A stretch of 64,000 nucleotides of DNA from Nitrospira_E sp052156535 (GCF_052156535.1 NZ_JBQKUP010000035.1:124001-188000), one strand, 5' to 3'. Counted from the first letter of the stretch, positions 27,037-36,859 are shown. Made by a program: numbers and translations. Notes: generated from the letters alone by a model not told the origin.

Positions 27037-27193
27037 GATGCCCTCCTTTGATTTTTTCCTTTAGCCTTCACAGCCTTTAACACTTCCACTTCCGACTCCA
27101 CCGTTCAATCGGGGATCTCTCTTGGCATTTGGAGTTAAGGATCTGAATACAAACGCAGGCATGAGAACTTCGGTTCTTAATGTCCAAAGGTTC

Positions 27194-27432
27194 TCATGAA
27201 GTAGCCAATCTCTGGCGTTCGGCTTCAAACCAGTCGGCTTGATCTTCCCTATGGCAGCCTCCTCGCTGCTTGTAAAGTTCATGCGCTCGCAGGGCAATCC
27301 GAGCATTGAGATCCTCTGTCGAAAATGATTCCGCATGGTCGGAGGAGTCAGCGATGAGAATGTTATCTGAATTGCCCGACCGTGCGGAGTTAGCCAGCAG
27401 GTTACATATCGATCAGGTCTTTTGTGTTTCAT
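27194..27432 (-). pseudogene. DUF2934 protein gene, probably frameshifted
   Basis: Minus strand. The C-terminal 50 residues read as a DUF2934 domain (LNARIALRAHELYKQRGG, then DQADWFEAERQRLATS and a stop at 27194). The frame is open only back to a stop around 27415 and has no ATG. A start MKHKRPDRYVT with AGGGGA upstream is present in the neighbouring frame at 27432. One indel near 27405 would join them. The family is small, DNA- or phage-unrelated and of unknown function. Nitrospirota carry many copies; two more are at 46516 and 48326. Confidence 0.55.
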
Positions 27433-27724
27433 TTTCCCCTATGGTTTCTTATCCAATTTTCTTCAAGTTCGGTGCCATCATGGAAAATTCCTGTCATTGG
27501 GAGCTTTTGGCGCCAGATACCATTTTTGATCTCCAGACCGATGCGGCATTTAGCGACAAATCTTCCAGCAAAAAAGTGGCAAATATCTACAATTCTAGTC
27601 CTGGCACAACAATAGAGAGCGTGAATAGGATCGGCCCAATATAAAATGGCGATTCAGTCCATTCCCAGTTGTTCTCGCCGTTCATCATAAATTCAGGAAT
27701 ACGCATATCGAGCAAGGAATATCG

Positions 27725-27741
27725 TTGGCATGGTTTAAGCA
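27725..27741 (+). promoter_or_regulatory. sigma-54-like promoter of the second DUF2202 gene
   Basis: TTGGCATGGTTTAAGCA, 91 bp before the start codon at 27832. It has the GG-N10-GC spacing and is identical to 94-110 except for one base. Further conserved blocks between the two leaders are AGGATC-GCCCAA-ATAAA (27631 versus 1) and TTCATC. This shows either a shared regulatory region or simple duplication. Confidence 0.4.
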
Positions 27742-27831
27742 CTCAGGCAGTGAGGAGAAAACTACCGGAAAGGGCTCCTGTGCGCCGTGTGCGCGTCGTC
27801 CCGACCCGGACGAAGAGTGAAAGCGTTTGCC

Positions 27832-28329
27832 ATGATTGACGACAACACCAAAGCGATGATCATAGAAGCGCTGATCGATGAATACAAAGCACGGGCGTCC
27901 TATCGCCTCGTGCTCAACACATTCGGTGAAATACGGCCGTTCCGCAATATTGTGGAAGCGGAGGAAACCCATGCGCAGGCGCTTGAACTTCTGTGCGCGC
28001 ACTTTGGAATTCCGTTGCCCAAAGATGACTGGGAAGGGAAGCTTGAGCCTCCCTCGTCTGTATTCGAAGCCTGTCAAGCCAGCGTTCAAGGCGAACGCGA
28101 CAATATCGCGATGTATGAACGATTTCTCAGACAGACGAAGGTGCCCGAAGTTCGGGCATTATTTCAACGCCTGCAGGCTGCTTCCCGCCAGCACCATCTC
28201 CCAGCATTTGAGCGCTGTGTCGCTCGAGGCGGTCAAACCGGAAGTGGTCCCATGCCTTTTGGCCGATTACGAGCCGGTTGGCCCGGTCGACATCGAAGAC
28301 CCGATAACAGAGAACCGAGGGTTTCATAA
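27832..28329 (+). CDS. ferritin-like DUF2202-type protein, copy 2
   Basis: 165 residues, paralogue of the protein at 196-699. Helices EALIDEYKARASYRLVLNTF, EETHAQALELLCAHFGIP, ERDNIAMYERFLRQTKVP and QHHLPAFERC are nearly identical, and divergence is concentrated in the last 30 residues. Start ATG at 27832 (MIDDNTKAM) aligns with MLDDHTKAM of copy 1; the binding site is weak. A helical di-iron-type protein is inferred from the Glu/His pattern. The duplicated segment includes the upstream region from about 27631. The interval 27433-27831 otherwise has no gene. Confidence 0.7.
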   Translation: MIDDNTKAMIIEALIDEYKARASYRLVLNTFGEIRPFRNIVEAEETHAQALELLCAHFGIPLPKDDWEGKLEPPSSVFEACQASVQGERDNIAMYERFLRQTKVPEVRALFQRLQAASRQHHLPAFERCVARGGQTGSGPMPFGRLRAGWPGRHRRPDNREPRVS

Positions 28330-28436
28330 AAGCCATCATAGAAAATTGTAGTGATGGCGATGTTTCAGAATGGAGTCGAAACAGAAAGAACACCGGTCAT
28401 CATGCCGGCCGTTGGATTCAGATATTCAGCTAAGGC

Positions 28437-28520
28437 TTTTGTCATCCCCGCTGACCACGATCCGGCATGAAGAGGGACCGTGTACGGACTTCCAATGACT
28501 GAGATGGGGAATGACGAAAA
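28437..28520. repeat. inverted repeat in the gap before the lipoprotein gene
   Basis: Arms TTTTGTCATCCCC (28437-28449) and GGGGAATGACGAAAA (about 28506-28520) face each other around a 56-bp loop that itself contains TCCGGCATGAAGAGGGACCGTGTACGG-like pieces. It belongs loosely to the GTCATTCCC hairpin group. The rest of 28330-28665 has no gene. Confidence 0.5.
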
Positions 28521-28665
28521 AGACAGATGCCGGTGTACACGACAAGGAAATCAGGACGTCTTTTATTATTTTTACTTTTAATGAGAGCAAGACATGCCAT
28601 GGCGTCATTGTTGATGCCATCGTCGTTTCGACTGAAACAAACATATTACCGGCAAAAAACATCAG

Positions 28666-29844
28666 GTGAATCGCAAAACTCGCTTCTTCATGACCGCCAT
28701 CTTCCCTTTGGTGTTCTCAGGATGCCTTTCTCCTATCACGATGCACCGTGCGGTTATTGCCTATGATCATGCCGTCATTCAAGCCCACGCTGAACAACTG
28801 CTCTTGAATATTGTCCGCGCTCATGCGCATCGTCCCGTTCATTTTACGGCTGTCTCGAATGTGGCAGCGACCTTTAACTTCCAAGTGAATGCCGGGGCAA
28901 CCCCTCCGCTTGGAGGGCTGGACGGTGGGTTCCTCCTCTCTCCTATCTTTGGAGGGAGCATTTCAGAAAATCCGACCATTACCATCGTCCCGATAGAGGG
29001 GCAAGAATTTACGAAGCGACTGTTGACACCCATGAATGAAACCACGCTGATCTCACTCGTGCGACAAGGAACGGGAATCGACATGCTCCTTCGTCTCATG
29101 GCCGGAGAACTTCGAAGCGTCGATGGGGAACAGGAAATAAGTTTCTTAAATCTCCCAAGCCGGAAGGGGTTGTATGAAGAATTTCGGAGGCGAGTCCTTC
29201 ACCTGGCGTCACTCCAGCAGTCGAATCAGTTGTTCATCGAACCTTTAACCTTTGATCAAACGTGGATTGTTCATTTCAGCCCTAAAGAAGCATTGGAAGC
29301 CGTGGAAAAAGGCTACCATATCACGTATGACCCGGACCAAGACGTGTACCTGCTAAGACGACATATCACTGGGCGAGTCGTGATTACCAATTATGATCCG
29401 GAGGTTCTTCTTAATACAGAGCGTGTCAAGCTTGAAGAGGAAGCGCATACCGGACTGGCGAACGATCTGCTTGTGGACATTCGTCCAGGTTTTCCGGGCG
29501 GGGAGTATCCTTTACATGGAAAGTTTCGACTCCGAAGCTTTCATTCTATTTTGAATTTTCTAGCGAGAGGAATTGCGGAGGAACCAGAGTATGATGTGCA
29601 GAAAGATCCGCGGACCAGACAGATTCCCTTGAACCCTGCGCACACGCTTCACATACACCAGACGCAGACCTCACCCAAAGCTGCGGCGCTAGAGGTGAAC
29701 TATAACGGCACTCACTATTTCATCCAAGACGACTCAACCCATAGTTGGAATCAGGAGTCCTTTCGCCTGCTCTATCAGCTGTTTCAAATGACCGTCACAG
29801 AGGTTTCAGGAGTACACGTCCCCAGAATTACAATTGCGAAGTAA
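28666..29844 (+). CDS. outer-membrane or periplasmic lipoprotein of unknown function
   Basis: 392 residues from a GTG start. The basic N-terminus (NRKTRFF), hydrophobic stretch and lipobox VFSGC at about residue 20 predict a lipoprotein. The mature part begins with helices (YDHAVIQAHAEQLLLNIVRA) and AATFNFQVNAGATPPLGGL. It has no transmembrane helices, no recognised catalytic motif and a mixed alpha/beta C-terminal half (IHQTQTSPKAAALEVNYNGT). Similar proteins occur in Nitrospirota and proteobacteria without assigned function. It stands alone, with MITE copy C downstream. Confidence 0.72.
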   Translation: MNRKTRFFMTAIFPLVFSGCLSPITMHRAVIAYDHAVIQAHAEQLLLNIVRAHAHRPVHFTAVSNVAATFNFQVNAGATPPLGGLDGGFLLSPIFGGSISENPTITIVPIEGQEFTKRLLTPMNETTLISLVRQGTGIDMLLRLMAGELRSVDGEQEISFLNLPSRKGLYEEFRRRVLHLASLQQSNQLFIEPLTFDQTWIVHFSPKEALEAVEKGYHITYDPDQDVYLLRRHITGRVVITNYDPEVLLNTERVKLEEEAHTGLANDLLVDIRPGFPGGEYPLHGKFRLRSFHSILNFLARGIAEEPEYDVQKDPRTRQIPLNPAHTLHIHQTQTSPKAAALEVNYNGTHYFIQDDSTHSWNQESFRLLYQLFQMTVTEVSGVHVPRITIAK

Positions 29845-30009
29845 GGCTGAACAGAAAGAACAGCCCACCCGCCACTCAACGCATCCAAAGGAATCTCACC
29901 GCATTTCAACTGCACCGACGCGTGGAGATGAAATGGCACAATACGAGGAGTGTAGTGGTTCGCGGGACGTAAGCCGGAGCGTCTCTGCTATAGCCATATG
30001 CCTTAAGGA

Positions 30010-30244
30010 AGTGTTGAATATAACCAATTTCCAAGGGCATATTGCCTCACAGGCACGTTGCATATTAGAGGTCTCGGGGCGGTTCAAAAAAGCATGCCCT
30101 GAGTCTTCCCGAAGGGTTCGTCCAGTCCTGCCCTGAGTCATGCCGAAGGCAAGGCCGCAGTCATTTTTGCGCGCAGAGCGTACTTCCAGTACGTGAGCAC
30201 GGAAAAATGGCGAGAACGCCGCTGGCGGCTTTTTTCAACAGCCC
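30010..30244 (-). mobile_element. MITE-like element, copy C (235 bp, subfamily 2, inverted)
   Basis: Reverse orientation relative to A, B and D: reads AGTGTTGAATA at the left and GGCTTTTTTCAACAGCCCC at the right. It is flanked by CCTTAAGGA (30001-30009) and CCTTAAACA (30245-30253), a 9-bp duplication matching at 7 of 9 positions. Its inner and distal parts (ACCTCTAATATGCAACGTGC, GGCAATATGCCCTTGGAAAT in forward sense) match copy D and differ from A and B. The flanking 29845-30395 has no gene. Confidence 0.87.
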
Positions 30245-30395
30245 CCTTAAACATGGCTCCACGTCCATCGAAGTTCCCCAGGGCTAAATCCGTCAATCCC
30301 TCAAATCCGGAGGCAGTTTAGAAAAGTAGGAAAATGCGGTGACATTATTATGGTGAGGTTTCATGATAGATCTGTTCCTTGGATTGCTTGGGTTC

Positions 30396-31520
30396 TTACG
30401 TACTCCTCGCAATTGACCGGCGGAACAGTCCGAGGCTGAACAGAAAGAAAACCAGGCCTAACACCGTGACCGCGACAAATTCAGGCCACACGATGTCAAA
30501 ACCTGCCCCGCGATAAATGATCGCCTGCGCGAAGCTGACAAAGTGGCGGGACGGAAGGAAAAACGTGACGGTCTGCAACCAATCGGGCTGGCTTTCCACA
30601 GGAGTGTTCCCACCGGAGAGCATCTGCAAGGGCAAGATGACGAGAACAATGAGCAGTGCGAACTGAGCCATGGATCGTGCAACCGTTCCCAGAAATATTC
30701 CCAGCGCAGTGGCAAAAAAAAGATACACACTCATGCCACCAAGAAAGAGCCATTTTGAACCGGCAATGGGCACCGAGAGAAGTCCCTCAATCACCAATTG
30801 CAGGGAAAGTGCGGCGGCGACCAGGATGATAAGGCTGTTCGCCCAGACCTTGGCCATGGCGATGTCGAAGGACGTCAAGGGCATCACGAGTAAATGCTCA
30901 AGAGTGCCGTGTTCCCGTTCGCGGATCAGTGCCGCACCGGTGAGTACAATGGTTAACATCGTGATCTGGTCGATGAGGCCGACGAGGCTGTTATACCACG
31001 GGTGATTTCGGTTGGGATTAAATGCCGCCCGGGTAACCAGTTCGACGGATCCGGTTTGCTCCGCACTCATGCCTTGTCCAAAACGCTCAATTTCATCTGA
31101 GATAAGATTGTTGATGTAATTCGCTCCAATGCTGGCCTGCATCACTGCAGTGGCATCGATATTCACCTGAATCTCAGGGTAACGGCCCGCAATCACATCG
31201 GCCTCGAAACGCGGCGGAATGTTCAGCACGAACATGAATCGTCCCTGATCCATACCCGAATCGATTTCATCAGCTGAAATCAGCTGAAGCTCCTGGAAAT
31301 ACGGCAGATAAAAGGCATTGGCAATCTGTCGGGAAAGAGTTGAACGGTCTTCGTCAACCAACGCCACCGACGCATGATGCACTTCGGCTGATGTGCCGGT
31401 CGCCCGTGAATAGACGCTAAACGTAAAGGCAAAGAACAGAAGGACGATAACTACGCTGTCGCGTTGTAAACTACGCAATTCCTTTGTCCCAAGCCAGAAG
31501 ATGTTCAGAAGCCGTTTCAT
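30396..31520 (-). CDS. ABC-2 type transporter permease (YhhJ-like)
   Basis: About 374 residues with one N-terminal membrane segment, a large periplasmic domain (about 50-180) and five helices in the C-terminal half (QITMLTIVLTGAALIRE, LLVMPLTSFDIAMAKVWANS, and a final VTVLGLVFFLFSLGLF). The RERxxGTLEHLLVMP loop is the ABC-2 permease signature. It starts 3 bp after the stop of the fused ATPase-permease gene. Together with the HlyD-type adaptor and NodT-type channel it would form a tripartite exporter. The start at 31520 (MKRLLNIFW) is chosen because the upstream extension overlaps the preceding gene. Confidence 0.9.
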   Translation of the reverse strand: MKRLLNIFWLGTKELRSLQRDSVVIVLLFFAFTFSVYSRATGTSAEVHHASVALVDEDRSTLSRQIANAFYLPYFQELQLISADEIDSGMDQGRFMFVLNIPPRFEADVIAGRYPEIQVNIDATAVMQASIGANYINNLISDEIERFGQGMSAEQTGSVELVTRAAFNPNRNHPWYNSLVGLIDQITMLTIVLTGAALIREREHGTLEHLLVMPLTSFDIAMAKVWANSLIILVAAALSLQLVIEGLLSVPIAGSKWLFLGGMSVYLFFATALGIFLGTVARSMAQFALLIVLVILPLQMLSGGNTPVESQPDWLQTVTFFLPSRHFVSFAQAIIYRGAGFDIVWPEFVAVTVLGLVFFLFSLGLFRRSIARST

Positions 31521-31522
31521 GC

Positions 31523-34285
31523 TCAGAGATCCTGTTTCTTCAAGGCCATGGCACTTAAGAGGGTAAAGACAGGGATGAACGTGGCCAGAGCCACAAGATC
31601 CGACCACAAATCACGAATCGCCAATCCCTTCGTAAACGCCCCGACACTGAGATGCATATAATAGGTGGCAGGCCAAAGAATTCCGATAGCCTTGGCGCTG
31701 CCATCCAACGTCGATACCGGCTGAAACATGCCCGAGAATTGAATGGTTGGCAATGTGGCCACAATCATCGTCGCGAAAACGGCAGCCACCTGACTCGACG
31801 TAAACGCCGACATCAGCAGTCCCAGGCCGGTCGCCGCCGTGACATACAACAAGGCGCCAAAGGTCAGCGTCAACGTGCTTCCCTTCAGTGGCACCTGGAA
31901 GACCACGGTCGCCAGGAAGGTTAAAAGCCCGAAGTTGAGCATCGCAATCGCCACATAGGGAAATTGCTTGCCAACCAGAAACTCCAGGCGGGTCGTTGGC
32001 GTAACATAAAAATTTGTGATCGAGCCAAGTTCCTTCTCCCGCACGACACTTACGGCCATGAGGATGGCAGGAATCATAAAAAGCAAGATGGCTGGGACGC
32101 TGGGAACCATCGCATACACGCTTTCGAAGGTGGGATTGTACCGGTAACGGGTCACAATGTTTGCCTGAAGCAATGAGGACGCATTTCCGGGGTTTCGGCG
32201 GATGAGATCCTCGAGATACTTCGAATGAACCCCTTCCACATAGCCTTGAATCGTCTCCCCTCGAAAGGGCATCGCTCCATCGATCCAAACTGAGATTTCC
32301 GGTCTGCTCCCTCGCGTCAAGTCCCGACCGAAATGAGGAGGAATCTCAATCGAAAGGGAGATATCGTTCGATTTCAATCGCTCCTGGATTTCCGGTTCAG
32401 AGTGGAGCGGTGGCTGCTCAACGAAGTACCGTGGAATGCCGGCAAAACTCTGCAGATAGGTTCGGCTTGCCGGTGTCCGGTCAAGATCCAAAACCGCATA
32501 GCGGAGGTGTTCGACATCGGTCGTGATTCCGAAGCCAAAAATCAGCATGAGGATCACCGATCCGACAAACGCAAAAGCCAGTCGGATCGGATCTCTGAAC
32601 ACCTCTAATATTTCTCGATAGCTGTAGGCCACAAGACGGCTCAGATTGAGCAGGGACGGTTCGGCATGAACGTCAGCCCCGGGAATTGGGGAAGTCGGTT
32701 GCTCCAAAGATTGGATTGCCGTCACCTCTGCAGGTTCCCCTGCGGGTGGGCCTACTGCCTCCTCAATATAGCTGATGAAGGCCTCCTCCAGATTGGAGGC
32801 ACCCCGAGCCGCTTGTAGGGCAGTCGGAGTATCACACGCAAGCACCCTACCCGCATGCATCAGCGAGATACGGTCGCAACGCATGGCCTCGTTCATGAAA
32901 TGGGTCGAGATGAAAATGGTGACATTCTGGTTACGTGAAATGTCGATGAGGAGCTGCCAAAATTCATCGCGAGCGACAGGGTCGACACCCGAGGTGGGTT
33001 CGTCAAGGATCAGCATCTCCGGCTGGTGAATGAGGGCAACGGCAAGTGAGAGTCGCTGGCGTACTCCAAGCGACAACTGGTCAGCCAATTGGTCAATATG
33101 CTGGGCGAGGTTGAAACGGTCGATGAGCTCGGCGATCCGGGATGTTCTCACCTCTTGGGAAAGGTGAAAGAGACGGGCATGCAGCACAAGATTTTGTTTG
33201 ACGCTTAACTCACCATAGAGCGAGAACGATTGCGACATATAACCGACACGTTTTCGTGTTTCAAGGTTACCGGCATCAACCGGCTGTCCAAACAGATGTG
33301 CTTCCCCCTCTGAGGCCGGTAAAAGCCCCGTGAGCATTTTCATCGTCGTGGTTTTCCCACAACCGTTTGACCCCAGAAAGCCAAAGATCTCTCCACGCTC
33401 AATCGAGAAGCTGACATTGTTCACCGCCGTGAACTTGCCAAAGCGGCGAGTGAGGCCCTTCGCGACGATGGCCGGCTCACCACCGGCGTGCTTGCGGGGT
33501 GGAATCGTCAATGTGTGCCGACCACCACGCTTGCTTTTGGGTAAAAGCGCAACGAAGGCGTCCTCAAGACTCTCCGAGTCAGTTTTGGTTTTGAGTTCTT
33601 CGGGCGAGCCGGTCGCCAGAATGTTGCCGGCATCCATGGCGATGAGCCAGTCAAACCGCTCAGCCTCGTCCATATAGGCCGTTGACAGGAGCACACTCAT
33701 CCCAGCGCGCCCCGCTCGAATGCTATCGATAAGGGTCCAGAACTGCCGGCGGGAGAGGGGATCCACGCCGGTTGTCGGCTCATCGAGAATAAGAAGATCG
33801 GGGTCGTGGATGAGCGCGCAACAGAGACCCAGCTTTTGCTTCATTCCCCCTGAGAGCTTCCCGGCCGGCCGATCGGGAAACGGGTCAAGCCCTGTCGCCT
33901 TTAAGAGCGTACCGATACGCGCGTGACGTTCGCCCGCCGATAGTCCAAACAGTCGACCGAAAAAGTCCAAATTCTCAAAGACGCTCAGCTCCGCATAGAG
34001 ATTTTTTCCGAGCCCTTGCGGCATGTAGGCAATACGCGGACAGGTGGCGTTGCGATGCCGTGCCTCGGCCATGTCCCCCCCGAGCACCTGGATCGTTCCC
34101 ACCTGGATCTTGCGCGCTCCGGCAATAAGGCCCAGCAGAGTTGATTTCCCGACTCCGTCGGGGCCGAGGAGTCCAACCATACGGCCGGACGGAACATCCA
34201 CCGATATGTCATGAAGCGCACAAGTCTTCCTATAGAGATGAGAGACTCCCACAATCCTGGCCACCGTTCCCGTCATTGTTGACAT
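31523..34285 (-). CDS. fused double ABC ATPase-permease (RbbA/YhiH-like)
   Basis: 920 residues. First ABC domain about 1-240 with Walker A GPDGVGKST, signature KLSGGMKQK and Walker B LLILDEPTTGVD. Second ABC domain about 275-510 with GSNGCGKTT, a degenerate signature QLSLGVRQR and MLILDEPTSGVD. Then an ABC-2 permease (about 560-920) with a large periplasmic loop and the VVREKELGSITNFYVTP coupling segment. E. coli YhiI-RbbA-YhhJ has the same gene order and architecture. The exported substrate is unknown. It lies 9 bp after the HlyD-type gene. Confidence 0.93.
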   Translation of the reverse strand: MSTMTGTVARIVGVSHLYRKTCALHDISVDVPSGRMVGLLGPDGVGKSTLLGLIAGARKIQVGTIQVLGGDMAEARHRNATCPRIAYMPQGLGKNLYAELSVFENLDFFGRLFGLSAGERHARIGTLLKATGLDPFPDRPAGKLSGGMKQKLGLCCALIHDPDLLILDEPTTGVDPLSRRQFWTLIDSIRAGRAGMSVLLSTAYMDEAERFDWLIAMDAGNILATGSPEELKTKTDSESLEDAFVALLPKSKRGGRHTLTIPPRKHAGGEPAIVAKGLTRRFGKFTAVNNVSFSIERGEIFGFLGSNGCGKTTTMKMLTGLLPASEGEAHLFGQPVDAGNLETRKRVGYMSQSFSLYGELSVKQNLVLHARLFHLSQEVRTSRIAELIDRFNLAQHIDQLADQLSLGVRQRLSLAVALIHQPEMLILDEPTSGVDPVARDEFWQLLIDISRNQNVTIFISTHFMNEAMRCDRISLMHAGRVLACDTPTALQAARGASNLEEAFISYIEEAVGPPAGEPAEVTAIQSLEQPTSPIPGADVHAEPSLLNLSRLVAYSYREILEVFRDPIRLAFAFVGSVILMLIFGFGITTDVEHLRYAVLDLDRTPASRTYLQSFAGIPRYFVEQPPLHSEPEIQERLKSNDISLSIEIPPHFGRDLTRGSRPEISVWIDGAMPFRGETIQGYVEGVHSKYLEDLIRRNPGNASSLLQANIVTRYRYNPTFESVYAMVPSVPAILLFMIPAILMAVSVVREKELGSITNFYVTPTTRLEFLVGKQFPYVAIAMLNFGLLTFLATVVFQVPLKGSTLTLTFGALLYVTAATGLGLLMSAFTSSQVAAVFATMIVATLPTIQFSGMFQPVSTLDGSAKAIGILWPATYYMHLSVGAFTKGLAIRDLWSDLVALATFIPVFTLLSAMALKKQDL

Positions 34286-34294
34286 GGCAGAGCC

Positions 34295-35293
34295 TTACGG
34301 TGGATCACCCGGATAACGCTTTTCAAGAGCTTCAGGCCATGGGATGGAGTCATCAAGGCGCACATAGGCTACACCTCTCACCCCGGTTTTCACCTGATCA
34401 ATATGCTTCATGACCAACTCACGCGGGATCTTGACTTTCACCCGAAACATCAGTTTTTCACGCTCACTCAGAATCTCCACCTGCTTGGGAGTAAATTGCG
34501 CTTCCGGGGCCACAAAACTGACTGTGGCCGGAACTGCGAATTGAGTGGCCACTGCATCAACCACAATTCGTGCCTGCGCCCCAATGGTCAGGCGTGCAGC
34601 CTCACGCGAGGGCAGAAAAATTTCCATATAGACTTCACTCAAATCTACAAGCGTCAGGACTTTGCCCCCTGCAGCCAAGACTTCCTCCTCCCGGGATAAC
34701 CGGTACAGGACGCGTCCCACCACAGGGGTCTTCAGAAACGCATCATCAATCTGGGTCTGAATTCGCTTCACCTCAGCGCGCGCAGCATCAATCCCACGGC
34801 TTTGCGTTCGAAGGTTGGCTGTCGCCGCATTCAAGGCAGCAACGGCGGTATCCCTCTGGCTTTGCCGTTGATCAAGAATCCGCTTCGACAACGATCCCTT
34901 ACGGACGAGGGGCACGGCACGCGCCAATTCCTGCTCGGCCAGCTTGAGCTCACTTTTTCGTTGGACGATCACCGCCTCAGCCTCCTTCACGGCAGCCTGC
35001 GCTTTGGCGAGTTCGGCTTTGGCTTTAGCCAGTTCGGCCTCCTGCTCCAACGTCTCCATTTTTGCCAGGACCTCACCCGGCTGGACTAAATCACCTTCAT
35101 GGACAAAAATTTCATCCACACGCCCGGCAAACTTCGAAGCAATATCGACCTGGTCTGCCTCAATTCGACCATTGCCGAACACGATGCCTTGTGGAATAGG
35201 AGGGGGTTGATTCTGCCACCATTGCCAACCTCCAATCACACCTCCCACCACGATCACTCCTAGAATCACAACCTGTATGGTTGTCCGAGTCAT
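34295..35293 (-). CDS. HlyD-family periplasmic adaptor (YhiI-like)
   Basis: 332 residues with an N-terminal membrane anchor (VVILGVIVVGGVIGGW). A biotinyl-lipoyl-like half follows (VDIASKFAGRVDEIFVHEGD), then a long alanine/lysine/glutamate coiled-coil hairpin (about 85-195, EAELAKAKAELAKAQAAVKE), the second lipoyl half (APVVGRV-type TPVVGRVLYRLSREEE) and a beta-barrel domain. It bridges the inner-membrane ABC exporter and the outer-membrane channel encoded next to it. No lipobox. Confidence 0.93.
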   Translation of the reverse strand: MTRTTIQVVILGVIVVGGVIGGWQWWQNQPPPIPQGIVFGNGRIEADQVDIASKFAGRVDEIFVHEGDLVQPGEVLAKMETLEQEAELAKAKAELAKAQAAVKEAEAVIVQRKSELKLAEQELARAVPLVRKGSLSKRILDQRQSQRDTAVAALNAATANLRTQSRGIDAARAEVKRIQTQIDDAFLKTPVVGRVLYRLSREEEVLAAGGKVLTLVDLSEVYMEIFLPSREAARLTIGAQARIVVDAVATQFAVPATVSFVAPEAQFTPKQVEILSEREKLMFRVKVKIPRELVMKHIDQVKTGVRGVAYVRLDDSIPWPEALEKRYPGDPP

Positions 35294-35344
35294 ATGCCGC
35301 CTCCACTCAAATTCCGATTCACGTGGTCACGGCCTTGGCCCGTT

Positions 35345-36859
35345 TCATTGTGGGCGGTTTTCCTGTTTGCCACTTTTTTCCCCTTCTGCCTGATTATGAT
35401 GGCCTTCATCCGGACTCGACTCACGAACGTCTTCCGGCGCTAACGTCGCCCATCCTCCACCAAGCGCCTTATACACACTAATGATGTTCGTTGTGACCTG
35501 GGCATTGCTGGCCGCCAACTGATCCTGAATGGTGAGGAGAGACCGCTGGGCATCCAGGACGGTGAGAAAGTCGTTTTCTCCTGCACGATATTGGTCGTCC
35601 GCCACCTCAACCATGCGGCGCGTGGCCTGTTCAGCCTCGACTAATGATTGACGACGGATGAGTTCCTTGCCATAGGCCACCAGAGCATCCTCCACATCCT
35701 GGAGCCCGGTGAGCACGGACGCTTCATAGGCAATCAGCGCCTGCTCCTGTCTGGCATTTTGGACTTCAATATTTTGGCGGATTCGGCCGGCATCAAACAC
35801 TCTCCACTGAATGGTTGGGCCAAGATTGTACACACGATTGATCGGGGCCACGAGGTCTCCGGCACTAAACGACTCAAGGCCGATTGATCCAACCAGGGTC
35901 AACTTGGGATACAGCTCCGCCGTCGCCACGCCGATTTGAGCTGTCTGCGCCGCGAGTTCACGCTCGGCTTTTCGAACATCCGGTCTCCGGCGCAACAGAT
36001 CAGCCGGAACCCCGATCGCGACCTGAGGGGGTGCGAGTGGAACATGTCCCGGCTTCCTGAGCTCCTCATTCAATGCAGCCGGTTCTTGGCCGAGCAGAAC
36101 CGCCAGCCGATGCTTGGCTTGGGCGAGAGACGTCTCCAGGGTGGGAATTTGGGACCGGGTCGCCTCGAGATTGGAGCGGGCTTGCTCAACATCAAGCCGC
36201 GAAACTTCTCCGCCTTCGAAGTTGGCCAACACGAGGTCAAAGGTCTTCGCCTGGGCATCCCGATTGGCTTTGGCGACCGCTATCCGTGTCTGAAAGGACC
36301 GCACTTCCACATAATTCAGTGCTACTTCTGCGAGCAAGGTGACCAGGATATCCCGATACTCTTCCTCAGTGGCTTGAAATTCCGCTACGGAAGATTCGAC
36401 CTGTCGCTGGAGGCGCCCAAACAGATCAATCTCCCATGCGGCATCAAACCCGGCCTGGTAGTACGAGGTCGTAGCCGAGAGCACGTTTTCCTGACTCGTC
36501 CCAAAGCGAAAGCGTTTACGGGCCACTGACCCGGTGGCATCAATGGTCGGAAAACGGTCAGCTTCGCTTATGCCCCGTTGAGCGCGCGCTTCGCGAATGC
36601 GCGCCGCGGCCTGGCGCAAATCAAGATTCCCCTCGACGGCCCTTTCAATCAGCGTATTCAGTTCCGGATCGTTCAGGGTCATCCACCATTGACTCAGAGT
36701 GGCTTTATCGTCTGGAGTTGCGCGCAGCCCACCCGTCAGCTCACTGCTAAACGTCTTGGGCGTCTGTGGTTCCGGCGGGACATAGTCCGGACCCACGGTC
36801 GTACAGCCTATGACCTGTAAGCTGAGCAGGAACGTGATCAGTGCACGGATTGACCTCAT
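35345..36859 (-). CDS. NodT/OprM-type outer-membrane efflux lipoprotein
   Basis: 504 residues. The lipobox LQVIGC near residue 16 is followed by TTVGPDYVPPEPQTP, the classic NodT-family start. Two repeats of TolC-type helices follow (about 60-260 and 270-480: DLRQAAARIREARAQRG, RPDVRKAERELAAQTAQIGV, YRAGENDFLTVLDAQRSLLT). It is the first gene of the export operon, followed 51 bp later by the adaptor gene. The start at 36859 is used because the earlier one would bury the lipobox. The last 25 residues are charged. Confidence 0.92.
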   Translation of the reverse strand: MRSIRALITFLLSLQVIGCTTVGPDYVPPEPQTPKTFSSELTGGLRATPDDKATLSQWWMTLNDPELNTLIERAVEGNLDLRQAAARIREARAQRGISEADRFPTIDATGSVARKRFRFGTSQENVLSATTSYYQAGFDAAWEIDLFGRLQRQVESSVAEFQATEEEYRDILVTLLAEVALNYVEVRSFQTRIAVAKANRDAQAKTFDLVLANFEGGEVSRLDVEQARSNLEATRSQIPTLETSLAQAKHRLAVLLGQEPAALNEELRKPGHVPLAPPQVAIGVPADLLRRRPDVRKAERELAAQTAQIGVATAELYPKLTLVGSIGLESFSAGDLVAPINRVYNLGPTIQWRVFDAGRIRQNIEVQNARQEQALIAYEASVLTGLQDVEDALVAYGKELIRRQSLVEAEQATRRMVEVADDQYRAGENDFLTVLDAQRSLLTIQDQLAASNAQVTTNIISVYKALGGGWATLAPEDVRESSPDEGHHNQAEGEKSGKQENRPQ

